From: a virus
Virus record (IMG/VR): IMGVR_UViG_3300034198_017033
Location: 96,445-160,444 of that record
Length of the DNA: 64,000 bases
Reading direction: 5' to 3' (one strand)
Below are positions 38,083 through 47,569 of this stretch, one piece after another (the stretch's first letter is position 1; every line of letters begins with the position of its first letter). Made by a program: the position numbers and the translations under genes. The notes under the pieces were generated by a model. It was not told where the DNA came from and did no database searches. It saw only the letters and a list, made by a program, of their open reading frames with translations.

Positions 38083-41000
38083 TTATATTCCATTGTTGTT
38101 ATTAAAGTTACATTGTGATGACCCACCAGTTTCCCATTCAAGTTTTAACATGATTCCAGATTTAGTAAACAAATCTTTTACGTTGTTTGAAATTGTTTCA
38201 TCATCAAAAACTAAAATAACGTTAAACGTTTGGTCATTTTTTATATTTGGTGATATTGATATTTCAGCACCACTATTAGTACTTACTAAAACACCATTAT
38301 TTAAACCATTAGAAACAACTGAAACAAAACCAATATTAATTTTAGACATACCATTTATTAAATAAACTTGTCCTTTATACGTTTTAGGGTTTTCATCTTT
38401 AAGGTTAAAAGGTATATCAAATTCTTTATTATACGTTAACAATAACGTTAAAATATCGTCTGTTGTAGTATATTTTAAATAATTTACAAGTTTTATACTA
38501 TTCACAATTTGATTATCATCAACATTTGAAGTTGTAGGTGTTTCAGTTTCATTATTTATTGTACCAGAATTAACAAAAGCTTCATCTTTTATTTGGTCTA
38601 ATGGTTGGTCTGTAACTCCTAAATCAGTTTCCGTTAGTTTATTAGTTATATCAGTATATTCTTTATATGACACACCATCTATTATATTATATGAAGGTAT
38701 TTTTTTTGCAACTAAAACTGGGTTACCTTCTTCGTCATCTACAAATTCTTGTTTAAATACATCTTTACCTCTAGAAATATAATCAGCTCTTGGGTCATAT
38801 ACATGTGTATTAGCAAAATAGTTAAACGATAACGCATTTTGTAATTTATTTAATGGACCCATAAGAGTTGAACCTCCTAAAAAGTTAAACGTTATATCAA
38901 CATTAGCAATCATAGGTTGAACACCAACACCTTCTGGGTTAAGGTCCCATACCAATGGTTCATAACTAATATTAACATTATCAATAACAATTTTTGTGTT
39001 ATAAAAATCACCAATTCTAAGAATACAAACTGGTGGTCTACCAAACGCTAAATTATTTGCACCTTGTTTTTCTAATGTCGGTCCTTGTCTAGTACATTGT
39101 AATAAAAATGTAAGTCTAGAATTAAGACCTTCTGGTGTGGTTGAATGGAACGCTGGGTGAAAGTATCTAATTTTTTCTCTAATACTATCAAAAACAAAAG
39201 GGTCGTTTTCAGTTAAACGTTCAAAATAATCACACTCAGTGTAAAATTTATTTTTTAACTCACCTGTTAGTCTAGTGTTACTATAAGTTATTTTAGGTGG
39301 TAAAGGCGCTAACGATTTTTCAATTTCAGCTTTTAAATTCTCATCAAAAACAATTGAAATTTCAACTTTTCTACCTAATTTACATCCTTCAGTATCTGTT
39401 GGTGGATTTGGGTTTGATTTTGTTTGGACAACACATTTTTTATCACCAAAAGAGTTTTCTTTAAGTATTTTTGCACCTATTTTTTTAAATCTCTGTTCTA
39501 TTTGGGTACTGTTAAGACCTAATTGAGAACCCCATGTACTTTTAAGCGTTTCTATTATACCATCCGCTCTAAGGTCAGCTAATCTCTTATTAGATTCTTC
39601 AAAACCTTGTGGGCTAGCATATCCAGTAACATTAACAACAGCCCATGGACAAGATTTTAAAAACTCAACCATAGCTGTGTGCCAATTAGGGTCGTTATAA
39701 CCATTGTATTTAAAGTCATTAACAACTGATGTTTCACATTCGCTGTCTCTACCAGCGTTTAACCCAAAGTTTTTATTATCTAACCACGACCTAGTTATAC
39801 CATTATATAATTTTTGTGTAATATCAGCTTTATAATAACCTACACCTTGTCCTTCACCTTGTGGGTTTGTAACATAATTAATAGGTGTTGTAGTTCCAGA
39901 TAAATAACCATCTTCATAATCTGAATTATATTTCCTAACGTCATTAAGAAAATAAACATTACATGGTTTAGGAGCATCTGGATTTTTAGGGCTTTCTCTT
40001 TTTTGAGGGGTTTCTATTTTATTAGATATTATTTCATTAACGGTTTGTGTTGACATTAATTTATCTGCCCATCTTCTATCAACATCAACACAACCAGCAA
40101 AAAATGATGCTATATAATTATCATCAGGTGAACCTGTTTGGTTTTTTCTAGCATTAAAAGCATTATAATAACTTGGGTGGTCAACAACTATTTTAAAAGA
40201 TAAATTTCCACTTCTTTTTGTATTATTATATGTATATATAGGTTCACCTCTACCAATGAAATTAGTTTCTTCCCAATTGACTGTGTTATTTTCACTAAAT
40301 TGGATATCATATGGTGGGAACCACATAATTCTACCTCTTTCACCTGATATTAAATCACCTGGACCTTGTTCACATTCTGGTAAATTTTGAACTTCATCTT
40401 TCCAAGCAAGATTTTCAATTGATAACATGAATTTTTTAGGGTCTTCAATTTCATTTGCGTATGGTGCTATTTTAACAAAAGGACCATCTAACACACTGTT
40501 TTGTGTTTGAAATCTATACGCAACATTTGGGTCTGTATATAACGCCTTGTTTCTAATCAATTTACTTACACTATCATATCTGTCTAACGTTGTCCAACTT
40601 CTACAATATGTTTCATCAGCTGTGGCATTTTCTTTACCTATATAAATACCTTTTTCTAAATCATACATTTCTGCTTTTAAAACAGCGCTACCTTTAGAAA
40701 AACCATTACCATTAGCTGTTTGTATTTGTGTTGAATTTTTTTCCATATCACCTTTAACAGTGACAATGTTTTTCATACCTTTACTATTGAATAATTTCTG
40801 TGTTTTAACCAATAATGATTTTTTATCACCTTTTATGTTATTAGTATCAACACCTGTTAAAAATTCAAAATCTGAAGTATTATCTAAACCAGCTAAAGAG
40901 TTAACAGCATCTGGTTGTTCACTAGCCCATGAAAATCCTATTCTACTAATAGTTCTTTTATCGTATCCAGAATTAAAAAATTGACCAGTACCAATAAACA

Positions 41001-41988
41001 ATTCTTCAGGTGATTTAAAACCAGAATCACTAGTCATTTGTTCTCTAAGATAACTAAGACTAGGCATATAATCACCTATATTACCTAATAATTTACTTAC
41101 ACCACCATTAACAGTTCCTTGACCATTGGTTAGATAATAAGCATAAATTTTAGGGTCACTCATCGGTTCTCCTTTTTTATCATTGAATGCTGGTGAATAA
41201 CCACTTCTAAAAGGATTTATTTCTACACTTCCATTAACTTCATTAGCACTTAAATTATTCAACATAGACGAAATTAACGCAGCTACTTGACCCTTACCAG
41301 TGTTTTCAATCATAGCATTAGCTCTTACTATATTTGCCGCATCACCATTTTCTGTTTGGAATATAGAACCACTTTCATCTAAATAACTTCTTGGTATTTG
41401 AAACCCTAATACTCTTGTGATACCATTTAATATTTGACCACCTGTAGATTTTGGTACCGTGATTTTATAATTAGGTCTGAAACCAGCTAAATCTCCATCT
41501 TTGATAAGTGAATAAATGTTTTCTCTTACATTTAATGTACCTAATATTTCTTGTTGAACATTGAACGCTGCATTATTAGCTAAAGCTAACGCTAATTGCT
41601 TTGCACCAATAGTACCTATCTTAGTATCACTTAAAATACCTGTAGAACCTAACACACGACCTAATAGAGACCCTCTAACGTCAAAATTAGGTTCGATTGA
41701 ACCTCCAGCACCCAAACCAACACCTTGACCGTTTAAAATGCTTCCTAGTATGTCTAAACTTGATGTATTACCTTCAAGTCTTTGTTGAGGGTAAAAATTA
41801 AGGAAATTAGTTTCAGTATCTAATACTGGTTGACCAATACGTGGACTACCATTTAAACTAGTTGATAATGTTGGATATGTTGGTAATAAATTTTTTTGTA
41901 ATAGAAAATCTCTAATATCAATTGAAACACTATTGATTGTATTTCTAGAAGTTGGTGTTGGCGAAGCCGTGTCATAAAATAATGGCAT
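38083..41988 (-). CDS. Large tail/hub protein with OmpA-like domain (1301 aa)
   Basis: Residues about 755-890 match the OmpA C-terminal (peptidoglycan-binding) fold: SCPWAVVNVTGYASPQGFEE then NKRLADLRADGIIETL, that is, the xGYxxxxG ... N..L...RA pattern, followed later by GRKVEISIVF. That domain normally binds the peptide of peptidoglycan. The flanking parts are structural: a Gly-rich N-terminal third (about residues 70-130) and beta segments near the end (YEPLVWDLNPEGVGVQPMIA). The gene opens a late unit with its promoter 15 nt before the ATG and sits between the tape measure and gp53/hub genes, where hub or tube-initiator proteins are expected. Confidence 0.6.
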   Translation of the reverse strand: MPLFYDTASPTPTSRNTINSVSIDIRDFLLQKNLLPTYPTLSTSLNGSPRIGQPVLDTETNFLNFYPQQRLEGNTSSLDILGSILNGQGVGLGAGGSIEPNFDVRGSLLGRVLGSTGILSDTKIGTIGAKQLALALANNAAFNVQQEILGTLNVRENIYSLIKDGDLAGFRPNYKITVPKSTGGQILNGITRVLGFQIPRSYLDESGSIFQTENGDAANIVRANAMIENTGKGQVAALISSMLNNLSANEVNGSVEINPFRSGYSPAFNDKKGEPMSDPKIYAYYLTNGQGTVNGGVSKLLGNIGDYMPSLSYLREQMTSDSGFKSPEELFIGTGQFFNSGYDKRTISRIGFSWASEQPDAVNSLAGLDNTSDFEFLTGVDTNNIKGDKKSLLVKTQKLFNSKGMKNIVTVKGDMEKNSTQIQTANGNGFSKGSAVLKAEMYDLEKGIYIGKENATADETYCRSWTTLDRYDSVSKLIRNKALYTDPNVAYRFQTQNSVLDGPFVKIAPYANEIEDPKKFMLSIENLAWKDEVQNLPECEQGPGDLISGERGRIMWFPPYDIQFSENNTVNWEETNFIGRGEPIYTYNNTKRSGNLSFKIVVDHPSYYNAFNARKNQTGSPDDNYIASFFAGCVDVDRRWADKLMSTQTVNEIISNKIETPQKRESPKNPDAPKPCNVYFLNDVRKYNSDYEDGYLSGTTTPINYVTNPQGEGQGVGYYKADITQKLYNGITRSWLDNKNFGLNAGRDSECETSVVNDFKYNGYNDPNWHTAMVEFLKSCPWAVVNVTGYASPQGFEESNKRLADLRADGIIETLKSTWGSQLGLNSTQIEQRFKKIGAKILKENSFGDKKCVVQTKSNPNPPTDTEGCKLGRKVEISIVFDENLKAEIEKSLAPLPPKITYSNTRLTGELKNKFYTECDYFERLTENDPFVFDSIREKIRYFHPAFHSTTPEGLNSRLTFLLQCTRQGPTLEKQGANNLAFGRPPVCILRIGDFYNTKIVIDNVNISYEPLVWDLNPEGVGVQPMIANVDITFNFLGGSTLMGPLNKLQNALSFNYFANTHVYDPRADYISRGKDVFKQEFVDDEEGNPVLVAKKIPSYNIIDGVSYKEYTDITNKLTETDLGVTDQPLDQIKDEAFVNSGTINNETETPTTSNVDDNQIVNSIKLVNYLKYTTTDDILTLLLTYNKEFDIPFNLKDENPKTYKGQVYLINGMSKINIGFVSVVSNGLNNGVLVSTNSGAEISISPNIKNDQTFNVILVFDDETISNNVKDLFTKSGIMLKLEWETGGSSQCNFNNNNGI

Positions 41989-42003
41989 AATATTTCTTTT
42001 ATA

Positions 42004-42011
42004 TATAAATA
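42004..42011 (-). promoter_or_regulatory. Putative late promoter motif
   Basis: Minus-strand reading TAATATTTATATATAAAAG, 15 nt before the ATG of the 1301-aa gene, downstream of the tape-measure terminator. Confidence 0.5.
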
Positions 42012-42059
42012 TTAAACTACCAAAAAAATTATAAAAATAAATGTTTAAAACATATTAAA

Positions 42060-42083
42060 ACAAAAAAAGGCACAATATGTGCC
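42060..42083 (-). terminator. Rho-independent terminator after tape measure gene
   Basis: GGCACA/TGTGCC stem with a 3-nt loop (42069-42083), followed on the minus strand by seven T. It can also work on the plus strand. It lies about 165 bp below the tape-measure stop. Confidence 0.85.
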
Positions 42084-42247
42084 AATTTTTATTAAAAAGT
42101 TATTATTATATATTTTATTATTATAATTATATATTTTATTATTATTTATTTTAAATTTTATATATACAAAAATACGGTTTTTTTTGACAAAATCAAGTAT
42201 ATTAAACTATTTTTTTATATTATATTATAACTACTTGATAATCAATA
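42084..42247. other. AT-rich non-coding gap
   Basis: No ORF on either strand. It consists of low-complexity TTATTATATATTTTATT runs plus one host-type promoter candidate (42167-42196) that points to the terminator at 42060. It may give a short RNA of about 100 nt. Confidence 0.4.
42167..42196 (-). promoter_or_regulatory. Host-type promoter candidate
   Basis: Minus strand TTGA (42196-42193), 18 nt spacer, TATTTTTG (42174-42167). It shares the downstream TTTGTATA with the SSB promoters. The next gene start is 180 nt downstream, beyond a terminator. Confidence 0.45.
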
Positions 42248-44716
42248 TTATTTTCTATCAGAATTTTTACCATTTATATTTTTTTCAAGTTGAGATTGAA
42301 CAACTCTAGTAATTGATGATTTAAATTCAGAACTTTTTAACAATTCAGAACCAATTTGTGTTCCACCTGGTAAATTAATCTTGATTTCTCCAGTAATATT
42401 TAAATCACCAAATTCAATTTTTGTCGAAGAAATCCCAGTGTTTGTGTTATTTAGAGTCTTATCAACAACACCACCAGGTTTCATAGCTAATAATTCATCT
42501 TTGTTATCAATTGGTGTTATTTTACCTCCTTGTGTTAACATTCTACCTTTAGAATGGTTAGGTCCTAATTTTGGAAATTTAACATCGTTTTGTGGTTTAT
42601 CAAAAAATTCATCATAGATACCTTTACCACCACCAATCAAACCACCTATTATAGCACCAGCTCCAGTCCCTAAACCTGGTATAATACTACCTATCATAGC
42701 ACCATAACTAGCAAACTCAGCTGCTTTAGCTCCAGCCCCAAGCCATTTACCACCAGTACTTTCTGGGTTATCCATTTTACTTCTACCATAATCCATAGCG
42801 GCACCACCAACACCTAAAACAGCACCACTACCTAAACCTCTCATTAAAGATTTACCAAAAGACATACCACCCTTTGTTGACCCAAATTTTCCAAATTTAC
42901 CAGAACCTTTAGAAGTAGTGGTGTTAGGTGTACTATTACCAGAACCACCCATAAAACCTTTAGTTCCCATTAAAAATCCTTTAGATAAGGACAATCCATT
43001 TAAAAACCATTTCCCCACTTCAAATAAACCCATAAGAGCTTTACCTGTTAACCATGTATAAAATATACCTTTAGGACCTAAAGCGACAGCCATTTGTATT
43101 AAAGGTTTAACCCATTCAGCTGCACCTGAAATAAAATTACCAAGTTGTTCACCTAAACTTTTTAATTCGTTTTTAAAGGCCGTACCTTTTTCTCCCATTA
43201 AATCATCTATAACTGGTTTTAATACGTTTGATAACCCTTCAACAATTGGCATCATATAAATTTTAACCATGTTTAACAAGTTATTTAACGTTTCATCAAA
43301 AGATTGTGCAGCATCTGCCCTTTCTTTCATTGTTTTTTTCTCTTCTACTTGACGTTTTAAATAATCTCTATCAGATTTTGTTATATGACTTAATAATTTT
43401 TTATCACCACTTTCAACTTGGATATAAGCTTTACCGTTTTTAAATTCAGCTGTATTTGCAACAAACTCTTTTACGTCATCAGGTAAGTTAGAAGCTTGCA
43501 TTTCAATTTTACCCATTTTAAATTGAGTTTTACCTAACTCAACCAATTTTTCATATTCAAGACCAGTTTGCTCCGCAATTATTTTTAACCTATGCATTTC
43601 CATAGCGTTAGTTTCAATACTACCATCTTTAGCGAAAGTCATTGATTGGGATGCAGCCTTAGCAATATCTTCTGTTAAACCTTGTATGTCATTACGCGCT
43701 TGATACATTAATTTGAAAGGGTCGGCCATTTGAGCCCATGCACCACCCATAACATTTAATTGTGCCGACATCTCAACAGCACCTTCAACGTTCCAAAGCT
43801 TATCAGACATACCAGCAGCAAAATCCATTTCAACACCTAATTTAGTCGCCATTTGAGCCATTTTAGTGATACCCTTAATACCATCTTTAAAACGATACTT
43901 ATTAAGCATTTTAAAGTTTTGGTTTAAATTCTTCATTACTTTGGTAGTGTTTAACCCCATAGCGCTAGAATTATTTAAAGTTTCTTCCATAAATTCTCCA
44001 GTCCTATCTGCTGACACACCCATTTTGTCAAACTGAGCAGCCATTTCTGTTGCACCTTCAATACCTAGACCACTAGATTTACCCATTTCAGCAATTGATT
44101 CAAGACCCTTCTGAGAAACTAATACATTTCTACCTAAAGACTCTGCGTATTGTGCTTGAATTTCAGCAATCTCTTTAATACCAACACCAAAGGATACTGT
44201 GTTTACAGCGGCTGATTTTATATTTTGTCTTACTATATCACTTTGTTTACCAAGAGTACCCATTTGATTAACGGTTACTCTAATGGCTTTGTCCATTTCA
44301 AAAAGACCTTTTAAAAGGCCTAATTTACCTGTAATAAAATTAGGTATTTTATCAAGATTAGAAGCACCTTTAACAACACCAGCCATTGCTGTACCACCAG
44401 CTAATTTAAATTTATTAACGTCTTTTATAGTTTGTTTAATAACATCTCTATTCTTTTCTAATAAAGCAAGTTCTTTTTTTAATGCGGCTACTTTTAATTT
44501 ACCTTCTTCTGTTTGGTCTTTCTCTAATTCTAATATTTGTTTATTAACATTTTTAATATCAGAAGTTAAATTACTAACATCTTTAACACCCTTTGTAAAC
44601 CCATCCCATCCACTATTTATTTCTTTCTGGATGTTATACATTTCTTTTAATTCAGCCCTAGCCTTAGCTAAAGCTTTTTCGAATGCTTTTAATTCTTCTT
44701 CATTCATTTCAGCCAT
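42248..44716 (-). CDS. Tail tape measure protein
   Basis: An 822-aa protein with the typical layout: a long N-terminal coiled coil (residues 1-100, AEMNEEELKAFEKALAKARA), a helical middle part with Ala/Gly/Met-rich segments (about 130-400), hydrophobic stretches (FYTWLTGKALMGLFEVGKWF near 560) and a Gly-rich low-complexity region (about 585-700, GKFGKFGSTKGGMSFGKS; IGSIIPGLGTGAGAIIGGLIG). It measures tail length and is ejected ahead of DNA. It is located downstream of the chaperone genes, as expected. It has no late promoter of its own; the ATG is 2 bp after the 422-aa gene stops. Confidence 0.85.
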   Translation of the reverse strand: MAEMNEEELKAFEKALAKARAELKEMYNIQKEINSGWDGFTKGVKDVSNLTSDIKNVNKQILELEKDQTEEGKLKVAALKKELALLEKNRDVIKQTIKDVNKFKLAGGTAMAGVVKGASNLDKIPNFITGKLGLLKGLFEMDKAIRVTVNQMGTLGKQSDIVRQNIKSAAVNTVSFGVGIKEIAEIQAQYAESLGRNVLVSQKGLESIAEMGKSSGLGIEGATEMAAQFDKMGVSADRTGEFMEETLNNSSAMGLNTTKVMKNLNQNFKMLNKYRFKDGIKGITKMAQMATKLGVEMDFAAGMSDKLWNVEGAVEMSAQLNVMGGAWAQMADPFKLMYQARNDIQGLTEDIAKAASQSMTFAKDGSIETNAMEMHRLKIIAEQTGLEYEKLVELGKTQFKMGKIEMQASNLPDDVKEFVANTAEFKNGKAYIQVESGDKKLLSHITKSDRDYLKRQVEEKKTMKERADAAQSFDETLNNLLNMVKIYMMPIVEGLSNVLKPVIDDLMGEKGTAFKNELKSLGEQLGNFISGAAEWVKPLIQMAVALGPKGIFYTWLTGKALMGLFEVGKWFLNGLSLSKGFLMGTKGFMGGSGNSTPNTTTSKGSGKFGKFGSTKGGMSFGKSLMRGLGSGAVLGVGGAAMDYGRSKMDNPESTGGKWLGAGAKAAEFASYGAMIGSIIPGLGTGAGAIIGGLIGGGKGIYDEFFDKPQNDVKFPKLGPNHSKGRMLTQGGKITPIDNKDELLAMKPGGVVDKTLNNTNTGISSTKIEFGDLNITGEIKINLPGGTQIGSELLKSSEFKSSITRVVQSQLEKNINGKNSDRK

Positions 44717-44718
44717 TA

Positions 44719-45987
44719 TTAACTATTTTTTTTTAATTTTTCATAAGATGTATAACCTTCAGAATCTAAAAATTTAATTCTGACATTTTCAACAAAATAT
44801 TTATTTTCCTCGACATTATTTTTATTAACATATACGTCACAAAAATATTCATCAGGTCTTTCACCAGTTGGTTTTTTTACAATTATCTTGAAACCAAAAG
44901 ACCCACCACTACTTCTATATGTTAAAACTTTTACGTCACCTAACCCAGCTTCATATTGTCTAACAGTTGCTTTATAATAACCAGCGTTTAAAGTAAAATT
45001 TTTAAATTCTTCTTCATTTATTTTTTTATACCTTATATTAATATCATCAAATAAATAAAAACTAGCTCTTTTATTTTCTTTATTAGCAAATCCTGGTAAT
45101 TTTTCATCAATTTTTTTATTAAAATAACCGTTAATTATTTCATATGCGGGAAAAATACCTTTACCTCTAGCTTTTTCGTTATTTAAAGCAGACGTGAAAT
45201 AATTCCAAAATGAAGGTGCTTTATAAAAAGCTTTCTTTAAATTAGGGTCGTTTATGATTTCTTTATAATACTTATTAAATAAATCATTATAATAATCAGG
45301 GTTAATTTTATTTTTATTTTTTTCTATGTTAATCTCTTCAAATTTTATAATTTCTTCAATTTGATTATCACCATCATTTTTAATAATTGTCATTTCTTTA
45401 TTTTTATCATCTATATTTTTAATAACAACATCAAAATTATCTTGGTCTTTACCATAAACATCATCACCTTCAATAGAAGTTATTGTAATAGAATAAGTTT
45501 CATCATTTTGATTTTTAACTGTTATTACATTATTAACTTCTAAACCACTTAAATTTTTAGATTGATTATTTTGTTGTTGATTTACATTTATGTTGTTATT
45601 TGACTGATTATTTGTTGGTTTAGTAATATTTTCTGGAGCGACAAATAAATCATTATCTCTCCAAATATTCATATCTTTAACATAAACTTTTTTAGGTATG
45701 TATTTTTTAGCAACATCATCAAATTGATGATAAGTTAAAAAATCGTTTTTTTCGTTGAATTCACCAATCCTTAACATTATTTTTTCATTTTTTGGACCAT
45801 AAGCTAAAATTTCATTATTAGGTATGTTTACGCTAGTGATTTTTAAATTTACGTTTTGATTATTTTTTAACGTAAAACTTAAAATATCACCATTCTTAAT
45901 GTATTTAAAATCATTATTTATGTCTTCCAATAAAAATTTAGTTAACTTAAGATATTGTGTTTCAGTTAAAATTATTTTCTTTTTCAT
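44719..45987 (-). CDS. Virion-associated protein with TETQY N-terminal tag (422 aa)
   Basis: The N-terminus MKKKIILTETQYLKLTKFLLED is closely related to that of the 123-aa protein at 50167-50538 and ends in a possible L-L-E cleavage site. Two small beta modules follow, each reading like an SH3-type fold: residues about 34-90 (GDILSFTLKNNQNVNLKITS) and about 152-205 (NVITVKNQNDETYSITITS). They are separated by an Asn/Gln-rich linker. The C-terminal half is Lys/Tyr-rich alpha/beta. It lies between the chaperone and tape-measure genes and has its own late motif 13 nt upstream. I do not recognise the family; a packaged or ejected protein is an inference. Confidence 0.5.
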   Translation of the reverse strand: MKKKIILTETQYLKLTKFLLEDINNDFKYIKNGDILSFTLKNNQNVNLKITSVNIPNNEILAYGPKNEKIMLRIGEFNEKNDFLTYHQFDDVAKKYIPKKVYVKDMNIWRDNDLFVAPENITKPTNNQSNNNINVNQQQNNQSKNLSGLEVNNVITVKNQNDETYSITITSIEGDDVYGKDQDNFDVVIKNIDDKNKEMTIIKNDGDNQIEEIIKFEEINIEKNKNKINPDYYNDLFNKYYKEIINDPNLKKAFYKAPSFWNYFTSALNNEKARGKGIFPAYEIINGYFNKKIDEKLPGFANKENKRASFYLFDDINIRYKKINEEEFKNFTLNAGYYKATVRQYEAGLGDVKVLTYRSSGGSFGFKIIVKKPTGERPDEYFCDVYVNKNNVEENKYFVENVRIKFLDSEGYTSYEKLKKNS

Positions 45988-46000
45988 GATAAGTTTTATT

Positions 46001-46008
46001 TATAAATA
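46001..46008 (-). promoter_or_regulatory. Putative late promoter motif
   Basis: Minus-strand reading GATATTTATAAATAAAAC, 13 nt before the ATG of the 422-aa gene and right after a terminator hairpin. Confidence 0.5.
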
Positions 46009-46017
46009 TCTTATAAA

Positions 46018-46041
46018 TTAAAAATCCCCAAAATGGGGATT
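46018..46041 (-). terminator. Terminator after gp51-like gene
   Basis: AATCCCC/GGGGATT stem with a 5-nt loop (46023-46041), followed by T-rich sequence on the minus strand. Confidence 0.75.
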
Positions 46042-46043
46042 AA

Positions 46044-46286
46044 TTAATTTAATGGGATTTCTCCAGATTTCATTTTTGATTTTAAAGCATCTCCAGATAT
46101 TTTTGTTTTTCTAGAACCCTTAGCGTTTGAATTTGTTGTACCCGCATTATCTTCAATGTATTGTTGCTGTTTTTCATGTTGGTTTAATAATAAATTAATA
46201 AAAAACCTTCTTTCATACACTGGCATTGACATTACGTCAATATAAGGTGTTTTCAATTGTTGCATAACGATAAAAGTTTCTTCCAA
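46044..46286 (-). CDS. Tail assembly chaperone, gp51-like (probably reached by frameshift)
   Basis: About 80 aa in the second frame of the chaperone pair. The body YIDVMSMPVYERRFFINLLLNQHEKQ has the MPVYERRxF feature of small T4-like gp51-type baseplate/tail assembly proteins. Position 46286 is a TTG; the first ATG is at 46265, and coding-like sequence (TSEYKPIVLEETFIVMQQLK) runs upstream of both with no start codon. This suggests that the segment is made mainly as a fusion to the preceding gp26-like protein by frameshifting near 46317-46323. It lies 10 bp after the stop of that gene. Confidence 0.7.
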   Translation of the reverse strand: MEETFIVMQQLKTPYIDVMSMPVYERRFFINLLLNQHEKQQQYIEDNAGTTNSNAKGSRKTKISGDALKSKMKSGEIPLN

Positions 46287-46296
46287 AACAATTGGT

Positions 46297-47562
46297 TTAT
46301 ACTCGGAAGTCAGGCCAAAAAAATCTGACGTTAAGGGGAAGAAAGGTTTTTATGGACCCACCTCCAGGAGTCCCAACCTCAATATCTAAATCAATACCAG
46401 TCTCAATGGATTCAACAAATTTATTGAATTCTTTTGAATCTTGTATTCTCATATAATTAACAAAATCTCTAATCATAGTTTTATTGGTATCACCATTAAC
46501 TTCAATAATCATTTTTTCTAATTTGTAAGTATTCGCGTTGTTAACTAAAATATTGTTTTCCCTATCTCTCTCTAACATTTCTTCAATATTATCAATATCA
46601 CCACATGTTAATAATTTAAATCTAACATTTGCTTTGCTTAAAGGCATTGTAAAATTAAATAAACCATCTTCATCTGGTTCAACGTTTAAATCAATTGTTT
46701 TAAGTTCATTTAAATTTATTTCCGTTTCAAAAGCTTCGTCGTTTTCATCCAATAAAGTAACTGGATACATTTCACCATAAGCTGTCGCTCTAAGCCAAAG
46801 CATGATTGCGTTACGGTCCCCTGGTAATAAATCTTTATAACGTAATTCAGGTTCTAATAATTTTCTGTTTATAAGAATTTCTAAAAACTCACCACTTTTT
46901 AATAAATTAGGGCTAGTAAGGATATTTTCATCAGCCGTTGTCATATAAGCTAATCTTACATTTTGTTTTTTATTTCTATATAATTTACCCTTAGAAGGTA
47001 AAGGAATAACATCAAAAGGTGCGTTATAATTTGGTTGACTCAATTCTAATATGTATGGGTCTATTGCTTGTTGTGATGTATAAGTAGTCTTATCTTTAAT
47101 AACAGGACTACTAGGTTGTGGTTGATAACTTGGTTTATTTTCCATTGTTTGTTGTTCGTAATATTCTTTATTTCTATCCATAGCTTCTTGAGATAAACGT
47201 TGATAGTTCTGAGTTTGTTGTAAATTATTTTTTAACTGCTCATCTCTAAGTCTAATTTGTTCTTCGTTGTTGTCTTTTTTAGTTGGTTGTTGAAATACTC
47301 TAGAATTGGTTTTTTCTGATAATGAAGGGTCTTTAACAACGCCAATGTCTTGTCTTTGTTTTAATTGAGCTTCAGTTCTATATCTCATTTGTTCAATCGC
47401 ACTCATATGTTCATAAGGTGTGTCTGTTTGCATTTGAGACGAATAAATTTCGTTAGTAACCATCATCTTTTCAGCTTCATACGCTGCAAGTTTTTCAGCT
47501 TCGGTTAAATTAGGTTTTTGTGGTTGATTGCTTGGGAAAACATTTGGTTTAATATCTGACAT
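46297..47562 (-). CDS. Baseplate hub assembly / tail chaperone, gp26-like (421 aa)
   Basis: The first 170 residues are polar, Gln/Glu/Lys-rich and probably disordered. From about residue 180 the protein matches the gp26-like family of T4-type phages: IPLPSKGKLYRNK, then LAYMTTADENILTSPNLLKSG and LLPGDRNAIMLWLRATAYG. This family acts in hub or tube assembly before the tape measure. The C-terminus reads NVRFFWPDFRV. A run of seven T at 46323-46317 (minus strand) in codons for RFFW is a plausible slippage site into the frame of the next ORF. It lies 7 bp after the tube-like gene. Confidence 0.75.
   Translation of the reverse strand: MSDIKPNVFPSNQPQKPNLTEAEKLAAYEAEKMMVTNEIYSSQMQTDTPYEHMSAIEQMRYRTEAQLKQRQDIGVVKDPSLSEKTNSRVFQQPTKKDNNEEQIRLRDEQLKNNLQQTQNYQRLSQEAMDRNKEYYEQQTMENKPSYQPQPSSPVIKDKTTYTSQQAIDPYILELSQPNYNAPFDVIPLPSKGKLYRNKKQNVRLAYMTTADENILTSPNLLKSGEFLEILINRKLLEPELRYKDLLPGDRNAIMLWLRATAYGEMYPVTLLDENDEAFETEINLNELKTIDLNVEPDEDGLFNFTMPLSKANVRFKLLTCGDIDNIEEMLERDRENNILVNNANTYKLEKMIIEVNGDTNKTMIRDFVNYMRIQDSKEFNKFVESIETGIDLDIEVGTPGGGSIKTFLPLNVRFFWPDFRV
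46317..46323 (-). other. Candidate programmed frameshift site (T7 run)
   Basis: The minus strand reads AGA TTT TTT TGG in the gp26-like frame. A +1 (or -2) slip on the T-run enters the frame of the gp51-like segment, which is open from just upstream (after a TAA) to the stop at 46044. The fused product would be about 505 aa. This resembles the G/GT frameshift before tape-measure genes in lambda-type phages. Confidence 0.5.
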
Positions 47563-47569
47563 ACTTTAT

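Noticed and set aside
44283-44777. 164-aa plus-strand ORF opposite the tape measure gene
   Set aside because: Lies fully antisense to a well supported gene, with low-complexity Ser/Leu/Phe composition typical of shadow frames of helical genes.
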